Made by a program: the position numbers and the translations under genes
Shown: in pieces, positions 1 to 5,568 of the stretch
How the letters are laid out: the number at the start of each line of letters is the position of its first letter
How positions within the stretch are numbered: the stretch's first letter is position 1
Notes under the pieces: model-generated
Seen by the model: the letters and a program-made list of their open reading frames with translations, nothing else
Databases searched by the model: none
Told to the model about the DNA's origin: nothing
Origin: Anaerolineales bacterium
Lineage (GTDB): Bacteria > Chloroflexota > Anaerolineae > Anaerolineales > Villigracilaceae
NCBI GenBank assembly: GCA_015489255.1
Contig: WGAD01000047.1
Location: forward strand, 1-8,217
Reading direction: 5' to 3'
DNA: 8,217 nt

Positions 1-68
1 GGAGGAGGCACAGCCGGTTCCTCCGCGATCGGTTCCAGGTCTTCGGGAGGGGGGAACGAGGGATTCAT
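1..68 (-). CDS. Unidentified protein, N-terminal fragment (runs off window)
   Basis: An ATG at 68-66 on the minus strand opens a frame with no stop to the window edge. It gives 22 residues, MNPSFPPPEDLEPIAEEPAV followed by two prolines. The start shares an ATGA with the stop of the upstream nuclease gene, a classic translational-coupling arrangement, and there is no independent Shine-Dalgarno sequence before it. The visible part is proline- and glutamate-rich, looks disordered, and has no signal peptide or membrane segment. The fragment is too short to name. Its membership in the same leftward transcription unit as the BFN protein and the septation protein is an inference from spacing. The call as a real gene rests on the overlap and the open frame only. 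Confidence 0.6.
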   Translation of the reverse strand, partial: MNPSFPPPEDLEPIAEEPAVPP

Positions 69-640
69 GCGCCGTCGTCTTCTTCGTCGTCTTCGTCGTC
101 GGTATCCAGGTCCAGGCCTTGCAAGAATTCCTCGAAGATGGACAGGCGATCTTGCGTTTCGGGGCTTTCTTCTTCGGCGGAAAGGTGCGCGGTTTCGGGC
201 GCCGGGTCGGTTTCTGGGTCGGGCAATGGGGCTTCGGGGTGGAAACTGGCCTGCTGCATCACCTCTTCCGACACGAGGATTGGCGCCGAAACGCGCAAGG
301 CCAGGGCGATGGCATCGGATGGGCGGGCGTCCAGGGTGATCTCTTCGCCTTCGTGCAGGGCGACAAGGCGAGCGTAGAAGACGTCGTCGTGTAGGGCGGT
401 AATTTCGACCCGTTGAATGGGGGCATTGAAGCGTTTGAACACGTTTTTCAGCAAGTCGTGGGTCAATGGGCGATGGGTTTCAATTTCTCGCAGGGGCATG
501 GCGATGGCTTCGGCCTCAAAAGGGCCGACCCAGATCGGCAGGTAGCGTTCACCTGCCGCCTCGCGCAGTACGATCAGGCGTTGCGGACCCATCAGGTTAA
601 CGCGGATGCTGTCGACGACGACTTGGATCATAGAGTTCAT
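65..640 (-). CDS. Bifunctional nuclease (BFN/DUF151) family protein
   Basis: The 191-residue protein has the DUF151 (bifunctional nuclease) fold across residues 4-135. Recognisable family blocks are LPIWVGPFEAEAIAMPL (34-50), RPLTHDLLKNVF (57-68) and LDARPSDAIALALR (103-116). Plant and bacterial members have reported RNase/DNase activity, but the bacterial cellular role is poorly defined. The usual UvrB/UvrC-like C-terminal motif is absent. Instead there is a Pro/Glu-rich linker (136-163), a short SIFEEFLQGLDLD motif (167-179) and a run of Asp/Glu to the end (180-189). From memory, actinobacterial BFN proteins end in a comparable F-x-E-F-L element. The start at 640 has a GGA 8 nt upstream; Met4 (631) is an alternative. 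It lies 52 nt downstream of the septation gene on the same strand. A TAGAAT box at 682-677 could be an internal -10, but I see no matching -35. Confidence 0.88.
   Translation of the reverse strand: MNSMIQVVVDSIRVNLMGPQRLIVLREAAGERYLPIWVGPFEAEAIAMPLREIETHRPLTHDLLKNVFKRFNAPIQRVEITALHDDVFYARLVALHEGEEITLDARPSDAIALALRVSAPILVSEEVMQQASFHPEAPLPDPETDPAPETAHLSAEEESPETQDRLSIFEEFLQGLDLDTDDEDDEEDDGA
73..100. repeat. GTC/TTC trinucleotide-like low-complexity coding tract
   Basis: On the plus strand this stretch is built from GTC and TTC triplets. On the coding (minus) strand these are GAC and GAA codons for the Asp/Glu run at the end of the nuclease protein. It is simple-sequence coding DNA and could vary in length by slippage in whole codons without breaking the frame. 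It is explained by the protein tail and is not an independent element. Confidence 0.7.
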
Positions 641-692
641 AGGTCGTTTCCATCCTGGCTTCTTGAAATTTGTCCAATTCTAACATAGGCGT

Positions 693-1070
693 TCAGGGGC
701 GCTGACCGAAGAACACTTCCCACCAGAGTTGCCAGACGGGCTGCGGCGAAGGCGGCGGGGACGTGGCGGCAGCCGGCGGGAACGGCGTTCCCGCCGGCAG
801 GGGCACAACGAGTTCCTCGCCGGGGGCGGCCATGCCGTTTTCGTGCGCCCAGGCGGCGACAGCAGCTTCGGAAGTTGCCGTTGCGATGGCTGCCTCCCAG
901 GCGACCTGGGTGTGCGCCAGCCGAGTGGCTTCGACCTGTAAGAGCCGGGCCTGATCGGTGAGGGCGTTGAGGCGCGAGAGGTAGTGAGTAAAGCTGTTGA
1001 GGGTGATCACGGCCAGGAAAAGCAGGCCGAGGGCGATCAGCGTTTGCAGGGGGGAGGTGCGGGTCTCCAT
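693..1070 (-). CDS. Septum formation initiator (DivIC/FtsB-like) protein
   Basis: This 125-residue bitopic protein matches the septum formation initiator family in layout. It has a short cytoplasmic N-terminus, one TM helix (about 9-26), an extracytoplasmic coiled coil (about 30-60), and a block SEAAVAAWAHENGMAAPGEE (67-86) equivalent to the family's 'xxIAxxxLGMxxPGE' motif. Family members (DivIC, FtsB) act with FtsL and FtsQ/DivIB in the divisome. A Pro-rich linker (90-111) follows, then an unusual aromatic tail WQLWWEVFF (113-121). The ATG at 1070-1068 is chosen because the TM helix follows immediately. The frame continues upstream antisense to rplI, but that extension has no family similarity. 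No good Shine-Dalgarno precedes it. A promoter with its -10 box 7 nt from the ATG suggests a leaderless or near-leaderless mRNA. It is divergent from rplI and upstream of the BFN gene. Confidence 0.85.
   Translation of the reverse strand: METRTSPLQTLIALGLLFLAVITLNSFTHYLSRLNALTDQARLLQVEATRLAHTQVAWEAAIATATSEAAVAAWAHENGMAAPGEELVVPLPAGTPFPPAAATSPPPSPQPVWQLWWEVFFGQRP
772..798. repeat. Perfect 27-nt palindrome inside the septation gene
   Basis: The arm GCCGGCGGGAACG (772-784) is followed by a single central G (785) and its exact reverse complement CGTTCCCGCCGGC (786-798). The palindrome codes for residues 91-100 of the septation protein (LPAGTPFPPA), part of its Pro-rich linker. There is no T-run on either side, so it does not look like an intrinsic terminator. 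No second copy is visible in the window. Confidence 0.8.
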
Positions 1071-1077
1071 AGGCTTT

Positions 1078-1106
1078 ATCTTACAGGGTTTGTACCCGGC
1101 TGGCAA
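1078..1106 (-). promoter_or_regulatory. Predicted sigma70-type promoter for septation gene
   Basis: On the minus strand, TTGCCA (1106-1101; 5 of 6 to TTGACA) lies 17 nt before TAAGAT (1083-1078; 4 of 6 to TATAAT). The predicted +1 falls at 1071-1070, at or one base before the ATG of the septation gene, so the transcript would be leaderless or nearly so. Its -35 is 6 bp from the -35 of the divergent rplI promoter. Prediction from sequence only. Confidence 0.6.
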
Positions 1107-1112
1107 GGGTGT

Positions 1113-1141
1113 TTGACCAGTGAGGAAGGCTCTGGTAAAAT
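1113..1141 (+). promoter_or_regulatory. Predicted sigma70 promoter for rplI
   Basis: TTGACC (1113-1118; 5 of 6) and TAAAAT (1136-1141; 5 of 6) are separated by the optimal 17 bp. The expected start of transcription is about 1148-1150, giving an rplI leader of roughly 53-55 nt. This is the best promoter match in the window, consistent with high expression of a ribosomal protein gene. Confidence 0.75.
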
Positions 1142-1148
1142 CCCCCCT

Positions 1149-1172
1149 TGGCGCGTTGTACCCTTCGCGCCA
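1149..1172 (+). other. Hairpin at the predicted 5' end of the rplI leader RNA
   Basis: TGGCGCG (1149-1155) and CGCGCCA (1166-1172) form a perfect 7-bp stem with a 10-nt loop. The predicted rplI transcription start is within 1-2 nt of the first stem base, so the mRNA would begin in a hairpin. It lies well upstream of the rplI ribosome-binding site (AGGG at 1191-1194) and has no T-run, so it is not a terminator. An mRNA-stabilising 5' stem or a protein-binding leader are both possible; neither is shown. Confidence 0.5.
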
Positions 1173-1202
1173 GAATTTCCAATGATAGAAAGGGCTTGAG
1201 AA

Positions 1203-1769
1203 ATGAAAGTATTGCTGTTGAAAGACGTGTACAAGCTGGGCCGCGCGGGCGAGGTCAAAAAAGTGGCCGATGGGTATGGACGCAATTATCTGATCCCCCA
1301 GGGGTTGGCCGTGCTGGCGACGCCCGGCGCGCTGAAGCAGGCGGAGCGCATCCGCAAGCAGGCGGAATTGCGCCGCGCGCAATTGAATCAGGAATTTGGT
1401 GGCGTGGCGGAACAATTGGCCGCGATGGTGCTCACCTTCCCGGTGAAGGCCAGCGAAATGGGCAAGCTCTTCGGTTCGGTGACTTCGCAGCACATCGCCG
1501 ATGCGATCAACGAAAAACTGGGGCTGAGCCTTTCGCGCAAGCAGGTAGAGGTGCAGCCGATCCGCAACCTGGGCGAGTTCAAAGTGCCGGTGCGCTTGAC
1601 GATTGACCTTGTTCCCGAGGTGACGGTCATCGTGCACCGCGAGGGAGAACCGGCCTTCCCGGAGATGGAAACCGAAACGGAGGCTGCGGAGTCGGCGCCG
1701 TCCGAGGCCGCGGAGACCGAAGAAGCGCCCGCCGGAGAAGAGCCCTCCACCGCCGAGACCGAAGCCTGA
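1203..1769 (+). CDS. rplI: Large ribosomal subunit protein bL9, acidic C-terminal extension
   Basis: This is L9, the elongated 50S protein that binds 23S rRNA near the L1 stalk and affects reading-frame maintenance. The N-terminal domain carries the full L9 signature at residues 13-36 ([20 protein letters not shown], then QGLA). The connecting helix (about 41-75) is charged. The C-terminal domain has [16 protein letters not shown] (87-102) and ends near residue 147. Most bacterial L9 proteins are about 150 residues. Here a further 39 residues (150-188) hold 13 Glu and no Lys, Arg or His. The ATG at 1203 has AGGG 8 nt upstream and MKVLLLKDV is the canonical L9 beginning, so the start is secure. 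The gene stands alone rather than in the rpsF-ssb-rpsR-rplI order common elsewhere. It has its own promoter and is followed by a strong hairpin. Confidence 0.97.
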   Translation: MKVLLLKDVYKLGRAGEVKKVADGYGRNYLIPQGLAVLATPGALKQAERIRKQAELRRAQLNQEFGGVAEQLAAMVLTFPVKASEMGKLFGSVTSQHIADAINEKLGLSLSRKQVEVQPIRNLGEFKVPVRLTIDLVPEVTVIVHREGEPAFPEMETETEAAESAPSEAAETEEAPAGEEPSTAETEA

Positions 1770-1789
1770 TACGGCTATGTTGGTCTGCT

Positions 1790-1832
1790 CATCACCGCTC
1801 CGTCTTTTGAGGGGGAGCGGTGATGTTTGGTT
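1790..1832 (+). terminator. Hairpin, probable rplI terminator or attenuator
   Basis: CATCACCGCTCC (1790-1801) pairs perfectly with GGAGCGGTGATG (1814-1825) across a 12-nt loop, followed by TTTGGTT. It begins 20 nt after the rplI stop. The stem is strong but the T-tract is short and interrupted, so termination may be partial. The right arm contains the only GGAG sequence near the start of the next gene, so folding could also affect translation of the RodZ-like protein. Confidence 0.7.
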
Positions 1833-1838
1833 AACGCC

Positions 1839-3173
1839 ATGACGACGATCGGTCAACGTTTGCGCCAGGCGCGTGTGCAGCGCGGGCTGCAATTGGAAGA
1901 TGTTTTTGCGGCCACACGCATCCGCCGCCCGTATTTACAGGCGATGGAAGCGGACGATTGGGAGGCTCTGCCCTCTGCCGTTCATGCCCGCGCCTTTTTG
2001 CGCACCTATGCCGATTTTCTTGGGCTGGAAACGGAAAGCCTGCTGGCGGCATGGGCCGCAGAAACCGGGGCGCCTCTGCCGGCACCGCAGCCAGAAGAAA
2101 TACCCTCTGCCGCGCCCGAACCGACGCTGCCCGAGGCCAACGAGCCACCGCCTGCTGACGATCCGCCCCCGGCTCCAGAGACAGTGGAAACGCCGACCTC
2201 AGAAGAGACCGAGCCGACGGATTGGGAGCGCATCTTCCGGGAGATAGGTGCCGACTTGCGGTCACGGCGCGAGTTGTTGGGGCTTTCTTTGGCCGAAGTG
2301 GCAGCGCACACCCGCGTTCCCCTGCCTTATTTGCAAGCGCTGGAGGCCGGTCGTTTCATCCACGAAAATCTGACGCCCGTCCAGGCGCGCGGCTTTTTAC
2401 AGCAATATGCGGATTTCATTGAGCTGGATGAGGAATCCGTCTTGTTGCGCTTTGCCGAAGGGCTGCAACAGTGGCGGGCCAGCCGCGTATCTGCCCGCGA
2501 GGGCGCCGGGTTGGGGCGCCGCTGGCGCCTGCCGCGCAGCCTGCGCCGCCTTCTGTCTGCCGATTTGCTGCTGGTGCTGGGGCTGACGCTTGGCATTGCC
2601 GGCTTGCTCGTCTGGTGGCTGAACGCCCTGGAAGCGCAGCGGGCGGCAGTCCAACCGACGGTTCCTTCCATCTCGGATGTGCTGTTGCAGGAACCGACTG
2701 CGCTGCCGCAAACGGCCGCTTCTTCTCCCACGGCTTCTCCGGAAGCAGCGGTGACGGCCTTGCCCGTTGTCGAGGCGCCAACCCAAACGCCCACCCCGGT
2801 CATCTTGCCAACTTCTGGCGCCGAGAGCGTTCAGCTGACGGTGGCCGCCTCACGCCGCGTATGGCTGCGGGTGTTGGTGGACGGGCGCGAGGTGTTGCGC
2901 GAGCGGGTTGCGCCTGGCGCCGCCTATACCTTTGGCGCGGCTGAACGCATCGAGGTGCAGACGGCAGACGCGGGCGCGCTACAAATTATTTACAACGGGA
3001 GAGACCTGGGCATTTTGGGCGCCCAGAACGCCTTGCTCACCCTGGTTTTCAGCACCGAAGCGGTGATGACGCCGACAGCGACCGTTTCGCCGACGCCGAC
3101 CATTACCTCCACGCCGACGCGGACGCCTGTCCCCAGCCCGACGCCGCGCCCCTCGGCGACGCCTGTTCCCTGA
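1839..3173 (+). CDS. RodZ-like cell-shape protein with two HTH domains
   Basis: This 444-residue protein has a RodZ-like plan with a duplicated cytoplasmic domain. HTH domain 1 spans 4-72 and HTH domain 2 spans 136-209. Hand alignment gives about 32 of 69 identical positions, including shared PYLQA and YADF motifs. A Pro/Glu-rich linker (79-127) separates them. Then come a basic juxtamembrane stretch (212-239), one TM helix (241-263), a P/T linker (272-327), an extracytoplasmic DUF4115-type beta domain (329-406) and a P/T-rich tail (410-444). RodZ binds MreB through its single HTH and organises rod elongation; two HTH copies are atypical. ATG 1839 is chosen because domain 1 begins at once; a TTG at 1827 would add four residues and sits 9 nt after a GGAG that is buried in the hairpin. 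No Shine-Dalgarno precedes ATG 1839. rimO follows after 12 nt, suggesting an operon. Confidence 0.85.
   Translation: MTTIGQRLRQARVQRGLQLEDVFAATRIRRPYLQAMEADDWEALPSAVHARAFLRTYADFLGLETESLLAAWAAETGAPLPAPQPEEIPSAAPEPTLPEANEPPPADDPPPAPETVETPTSEETEPTDWERIFREIGADLRSRRELLGLSLAEVAAHTRVPLPYLQALEAGRFIHENLTPVQARGFLQQYADFIELDEESVLLRFAEGLQQWRASRVSAREGAGLGRRWRLPRSLRRLLSADLLLVLGLTLGIAGLLVWWLNALEAQRAAVQPTVPSISDVLLQEPTALPQTAASSPTASPEAAVTALPVVEAPTQTPTPVILPTSGAESVQLTVAASRRVWLRVLVDGREVLRERVAPGAAYTFGAAERIEVQTADAGALQIIYNGRDLGILGAQNALLTLVFSTEAVMTPTATVSPTPTITSTPTRTPVPSPTPRPSATPVP
3066..3170 (+). repeat. P/T-rich low-complexity coding repeat (RodZ-like tail)
   Basis: The last 35 codons of the RodZ-like gene are built from near-repeats of an ACGCCGAC-type unit, and a GACGCCTGTyCC block occurs twice. 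They encode alternating Pro and Thr/Ser (as in TPTPTS-like runs). This is typical of extracytoplasmic linkers in Chloroflexota proteins and probably reflects replication slippage within coding sequence. Confidence 0.7.
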
Positions 3174-3185
3174 ACGAGAGAATGT

Positions 3186-4529
3186 ATGCCTAAGACTTTT
3201 CACCTGGTTTCCCTGGGCTGCGCCAAAAACACGGTCGATTCCGATTCCATGGCGCAGCTGTTGTTGCAAGATGGTTACCGCTTTACCTCAGCGGCAGAAA
3301 GCGCCGATGTATTGATCGTCAATACCTGTGGTTTCATTCGCCCGGCGCGGGAAGAATCGATCGCCGTGCTGCAAGAACTGGCCGCTAACAAGCGCCCCGG
3401 GCAGCTGCTGATCGCCGCCGGCTGCCTGACACAGCGCTATGGACAAGAGGTCGCCCGGCAGGTGCCCGGCGTGGATGGCATCCTGGGCACGCGCCGCTGG
3501 ATGGACATCGTCCAACTGGTGCGCCAGCTGCGCGAAAAAACGCACCCCGCACCCTTGTATCACCTGCCGGAAGAGGCCCGTACCGTCGGGCTGGACGAGG
3601 GCAACACATTGCGAGCCAACCGCTTTGGCGGTAGCGCCTATTTAAAAATTGCCGATGGCTGTCGTCGCCCTTGCGCCTTTTGTTCCATTCCTTTGATCAA
3701 GGGAACGCTGGTCAGCCGCCCGCTGGCACGTATCCTGGACGAAGCCCGCCAGCTGGAAGCGGAAGGCGTGCGCGAACTGATCCTCATCGCCCAGGATACC
3801 ACCGATTACGGGCACGACCTGGGGATGAAAGACGGCCTGGCAGACTTGCTGGAAGCCCTGGGAGAGGCTGCCCCGCAAATTCAGTGGATACGGGTGATGT
3901 ATGCCTACCCGGGATATGTCACCGACCGCCTGATTCGGGTGATGGCAGAACGCCCGCAGGTGTTGCCCTACCTGGATATGCCGCTGCAACATGCGCATCC
4001 GCAAACCCTGCGTCGGATGCGCCGCCCGGCCAACCTGGATTGGGTACGGCGCACCCTGAACAAGATGCGGGCGAACATCCCGCAGCTGGCTATCCGTACC
4101 ACCTTTATCGTTGGTTACCCGGGTGAGACGGAGGAAGAATTTTCCGCCCTGCTGGACTTTGTCCGGGAGATCCGTTTCGATCGTGTGGGCGCTTTCCAAT
4201 TTTCTTTTGAACCCGGCACGGCCAGCGAACCCCTGGGCGATACTGTGCCCGCCGAAGCCAAACAAGCGCGCTGGGAGCAATTGATGGAAACCCAACAGGC
4301 GATTTCGTTGCAAATCAACCAGGAATGGGTCGGCAAGACGCTGGACGTGCTGGTAGAAGGCTACGACAACGGCATTTCTATCGCCCGTTCCTACCGCGAC
4401 GCCCCGGAAATAGATGGCCTGGTCTTTGTGGAAGGGCAACTGCCCGTAGGCGAGATTGTCCCGGTGCGCATCACCGGCGCCATGCCGTATGACCTGACCG
4501 CCGTTCCCCTGGAGAAAAAACATGCTTGA
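3186..4529 (+). CDS. rimO: Ribosomal protein uS12 methylthiotransferase RimO
   Basis: RimO is a radical-SAM enzyme that adds a methylthio group to the conserved Asp (Asp88 in E. coli numbering) of ribosomal protein S12. The 447-residue protein has full family length. The N-terminal UPF0004 domain opens with VSLGCAKNTVDSD, and its three Fe-S cysteines are C12, C48 and C80. The radical-SAM cluster motif C159-x3-C163-x2-C166 lies in ADGCRRPCAFCSIPLIKG. A C-terminal TRAM domain (about 380-445) presents the substrate. The LGCAKN and SIPLIKG forms favour RimO over MiaB, as does the YAYPGYVTDRLI stretch (239-250). The start at 3186 lies 12 nt after the rodZ-like stop with a GAGAG purine tract upstream. 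The 3' end overlaps the next gene by 8 nt. No key residue is missing. Confidence 0.96.
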   Translation: MPKTFHLVSLGCAKNTVDSDSMAQLLLQDGYRFTSAAESADVLIVNTCGFIRPAREESIAVLQELAANKRPGQLLIAAGCLTQRYGQEVARQVPGVDGILGTRRWMDIVQLVRQLREKTHPAPLYHLPEEARTVGLDEGNTLRANRFGGSAYLKIADGCRRPCAFCSIPLIKGTLVSRPLARILDEARQLEAEGVRELILIAQDTTDYGHDLGMKDGLADLLEALGEAAPQIQWIRVMYAYPGYVTDRLIRVMAERPQVLPYLDMPLQHAHPQTLRRMRRPANLDWVRRTLNKMRANIPQLAIRTTFIVGYPGETEEEFSALLDFVREIRFDRVGAFQFSFEPGTASEPLGDTVPAEAKQARWEQLMETQQAISLQINQEWVGKTLDVLVEGYDNGISIARSYRDAPEIDGLVFVEGQLPVGEIVPVRITGAMPYDLTAVPLEKKHA

Positions 4530-5508
4530 AATGACCCCCGAAGTGCAATTTGCGCTGGCGGCTGTCCGCCAGGCCTCCTGGCTGGCAAAACGCATTCAGC
4601 GCGAGATGACGGGCGAATCGCTGTCCAAAGACGATCGCTCCCCGGTGACCGTGGCCGACTTTGCCGTGCAGGCGGTGCTTGCCTACCTGCTCCAACAGCA
4701 TTTCCCACAAGATGCCCTGGTGGCAGAAGAAAGTGCGGCGGCCTTGCGGCAACCGGAAAACGCCGAGCTGCTGGAGCGAGTGGTTGCTTATGTGCGGATT
4801 CTCGTCCGCGGCGCCACGCCGGAGACGGTCTGCTCCTGGATCGACCGCGGCGCTGCTGCGCCGACGGGGCGGTTCTGGGTGCTGGACCCGATCGACGGCA
4901 CGAAAGGCTTCTTGCGCGGGGATCAATACGTCACGGCTTTGGCCCTGGTGGAAGAAGGCAGCGTGCAACTGGGCGCTTTGGGCTGTCCCAACCTGTCCCC
5001 GGAGCTGGAACCGGAGCGGAACGGCAAGGGGGCGCTGGCGATCGCCGTCCGCGGGGCCGGCAGCTGGACGATGTCCCTGGATGGCGGCAACTGGCGCCCG
5101 CTCCGGGTATCGGCAGTGGATACGCCTGCCCGCGTTCGCCTGCTGCGGTCGTTCGAAGCCGCCCACACCGATGGCGACAAAATCGCCGCCTTTGCCCGCG
5201 CCCTGGGCGCGAACGCCGAACCGGTGCGGCTGGATAGCCAGGCCAAATATGCCATGCTGGCCGCCGGGCGCGGCGAAGTTGTTTTGCGTTTGCTTTCGCC
5301 CAGCCGTCCGGATTACCGTGAAAAAATTTGGGATCAAGCTGCCGGCGCGTTGATCGTGGAGGAGGCCGGCGGCCAGGTGACCGACCTGGACGGACGCTCG
5401 CTGGACTTTTCTCAGGGACGGTTGTTGACGAACAACCGCGGCGTGCTGGCGACCAACGGCCGTTTGCATGCGGAAATGCTGGCGGCGTTGCGCCAAATTG
5501 GCGCTTGA
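4522..5508 (+). CDS. 3'(2'),5'-bisphosphate nucleotidase, HAL2/CysQ type
   Basis: This 328-residue enzyme belongs to the lithium-sensitive inositol-monophosphatase superfamily. The likely reaction is 3'-phosphoadenosine 5'-phosphate (PAP) to AMP plus phosphate, clearing the by-product of sulfate-activation chemistry and sulfotransferases. The metal-site pattern is complete: D46 in TVAD, E69-E70, DPIDGT (122-127; D122 and D125) and WD (D271). The block DSQAKYAMLAAGRGEVVLRL (238-257) closely resembles yeast HAL2 and plant SAL1 as I recall them. So does the long E70-to-D122 spacing, which suggests HAL2-like rather than short CysQ-like. An inositol phosphatase side activity cannot be excluded. 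ATG 4522 overlaps the rimO stop by 8 nt and has GGAG 7 nt upstream (4511-4514), so translation is probably coupled to rimO. A terminator follows 9 nt after the stop. Confidence 0.88.
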   Translation: MLEMTPEVQFALAAVRQASWLAKRIQREMTGESLSKDDRSPVTVADFAVQAVLAYLLQQHFPQDALVAEESAAALRQPENAELLERVVAYVRILVRGATPETVCSWIDRGAAAPTGRFWVLDPIDGTKGFLRGDQYVTALALVEEGSVQLGALGCPNLSPELEPERNGKGALAIAVRGAGSWTMSLDGGNWRPLRVSAVDTPARVRLLRSFEAAHTDGDKIAAFARALGANAEPVRLDSQAKYAMLAAGRGEVVLRLLSPSRPDYREKIWDQAAGALIVEEAGGQVTDLDGRSLDFSQGRLLTNNRGVLATNGRLHAEMLAALRQIGA

Positions 5509-5517
5509 ACACAACCA

Positions 5518-5550
5518 GGGCCTGCCAGAGAGACGGCAGGCCCTTCTTTT
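5518..5550 (+). terminator. Intrinsic terminator closing the rodZ-rimO-nucleotidase operon
   Basis: GGGCCTGCC (5518-5526) pairs perfectly with GGCAGGCCC (5535-5543) over an 8-nt loop and is followed by TTCTTTT (5544-5550). It sits between two convergent genes. Read on the minus strand the stem is followed by TGGTTGTG, a poor U-tract, so it probably works mainly rightward. No separate terminator is visible for the opposing aminotransferase. Confidence 0.9.
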
Positions 5551-5568
5551 GCGAACCACGGAGACGAG

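Noticed and set aside
677..705. TAGAAT as the -10 of a separate promoter for the BFN gene
   Set aside because: The -10 is good but no -35 is visible at 16-18 bp. The gene may simply be co-transcribed with the septation gene, so it is mentioned only in the gene entry.
693..1892. Long minus-strand frame of 399 codons reaching back over the rplI gene
   Set aside because: Only the part from 1070 to 693 looks like a protein family (septum formation initiator). The upstream part is antisense to rplI and a promoter lies at 1078-1106.
3642..4595. 317-codon minus-strand frame opposite rimO
   Set aside because: Antisense shadow of rimO and of the beginning of the nucleotidase; no recognisable domain.
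5518..5550. Terminator treated as fully bidirectional
   Set aside because: On the minus strand the stem is followed by TGGTTGTG and not by a T-run, so leftward activity is doubtful.
4471..5559. 362-codon minus-strand frame opposite the nucleotidase
   Set aside because: It passes through the terminator hairpin and is antisense to a complete metal-site phosphatase; no domain seen.
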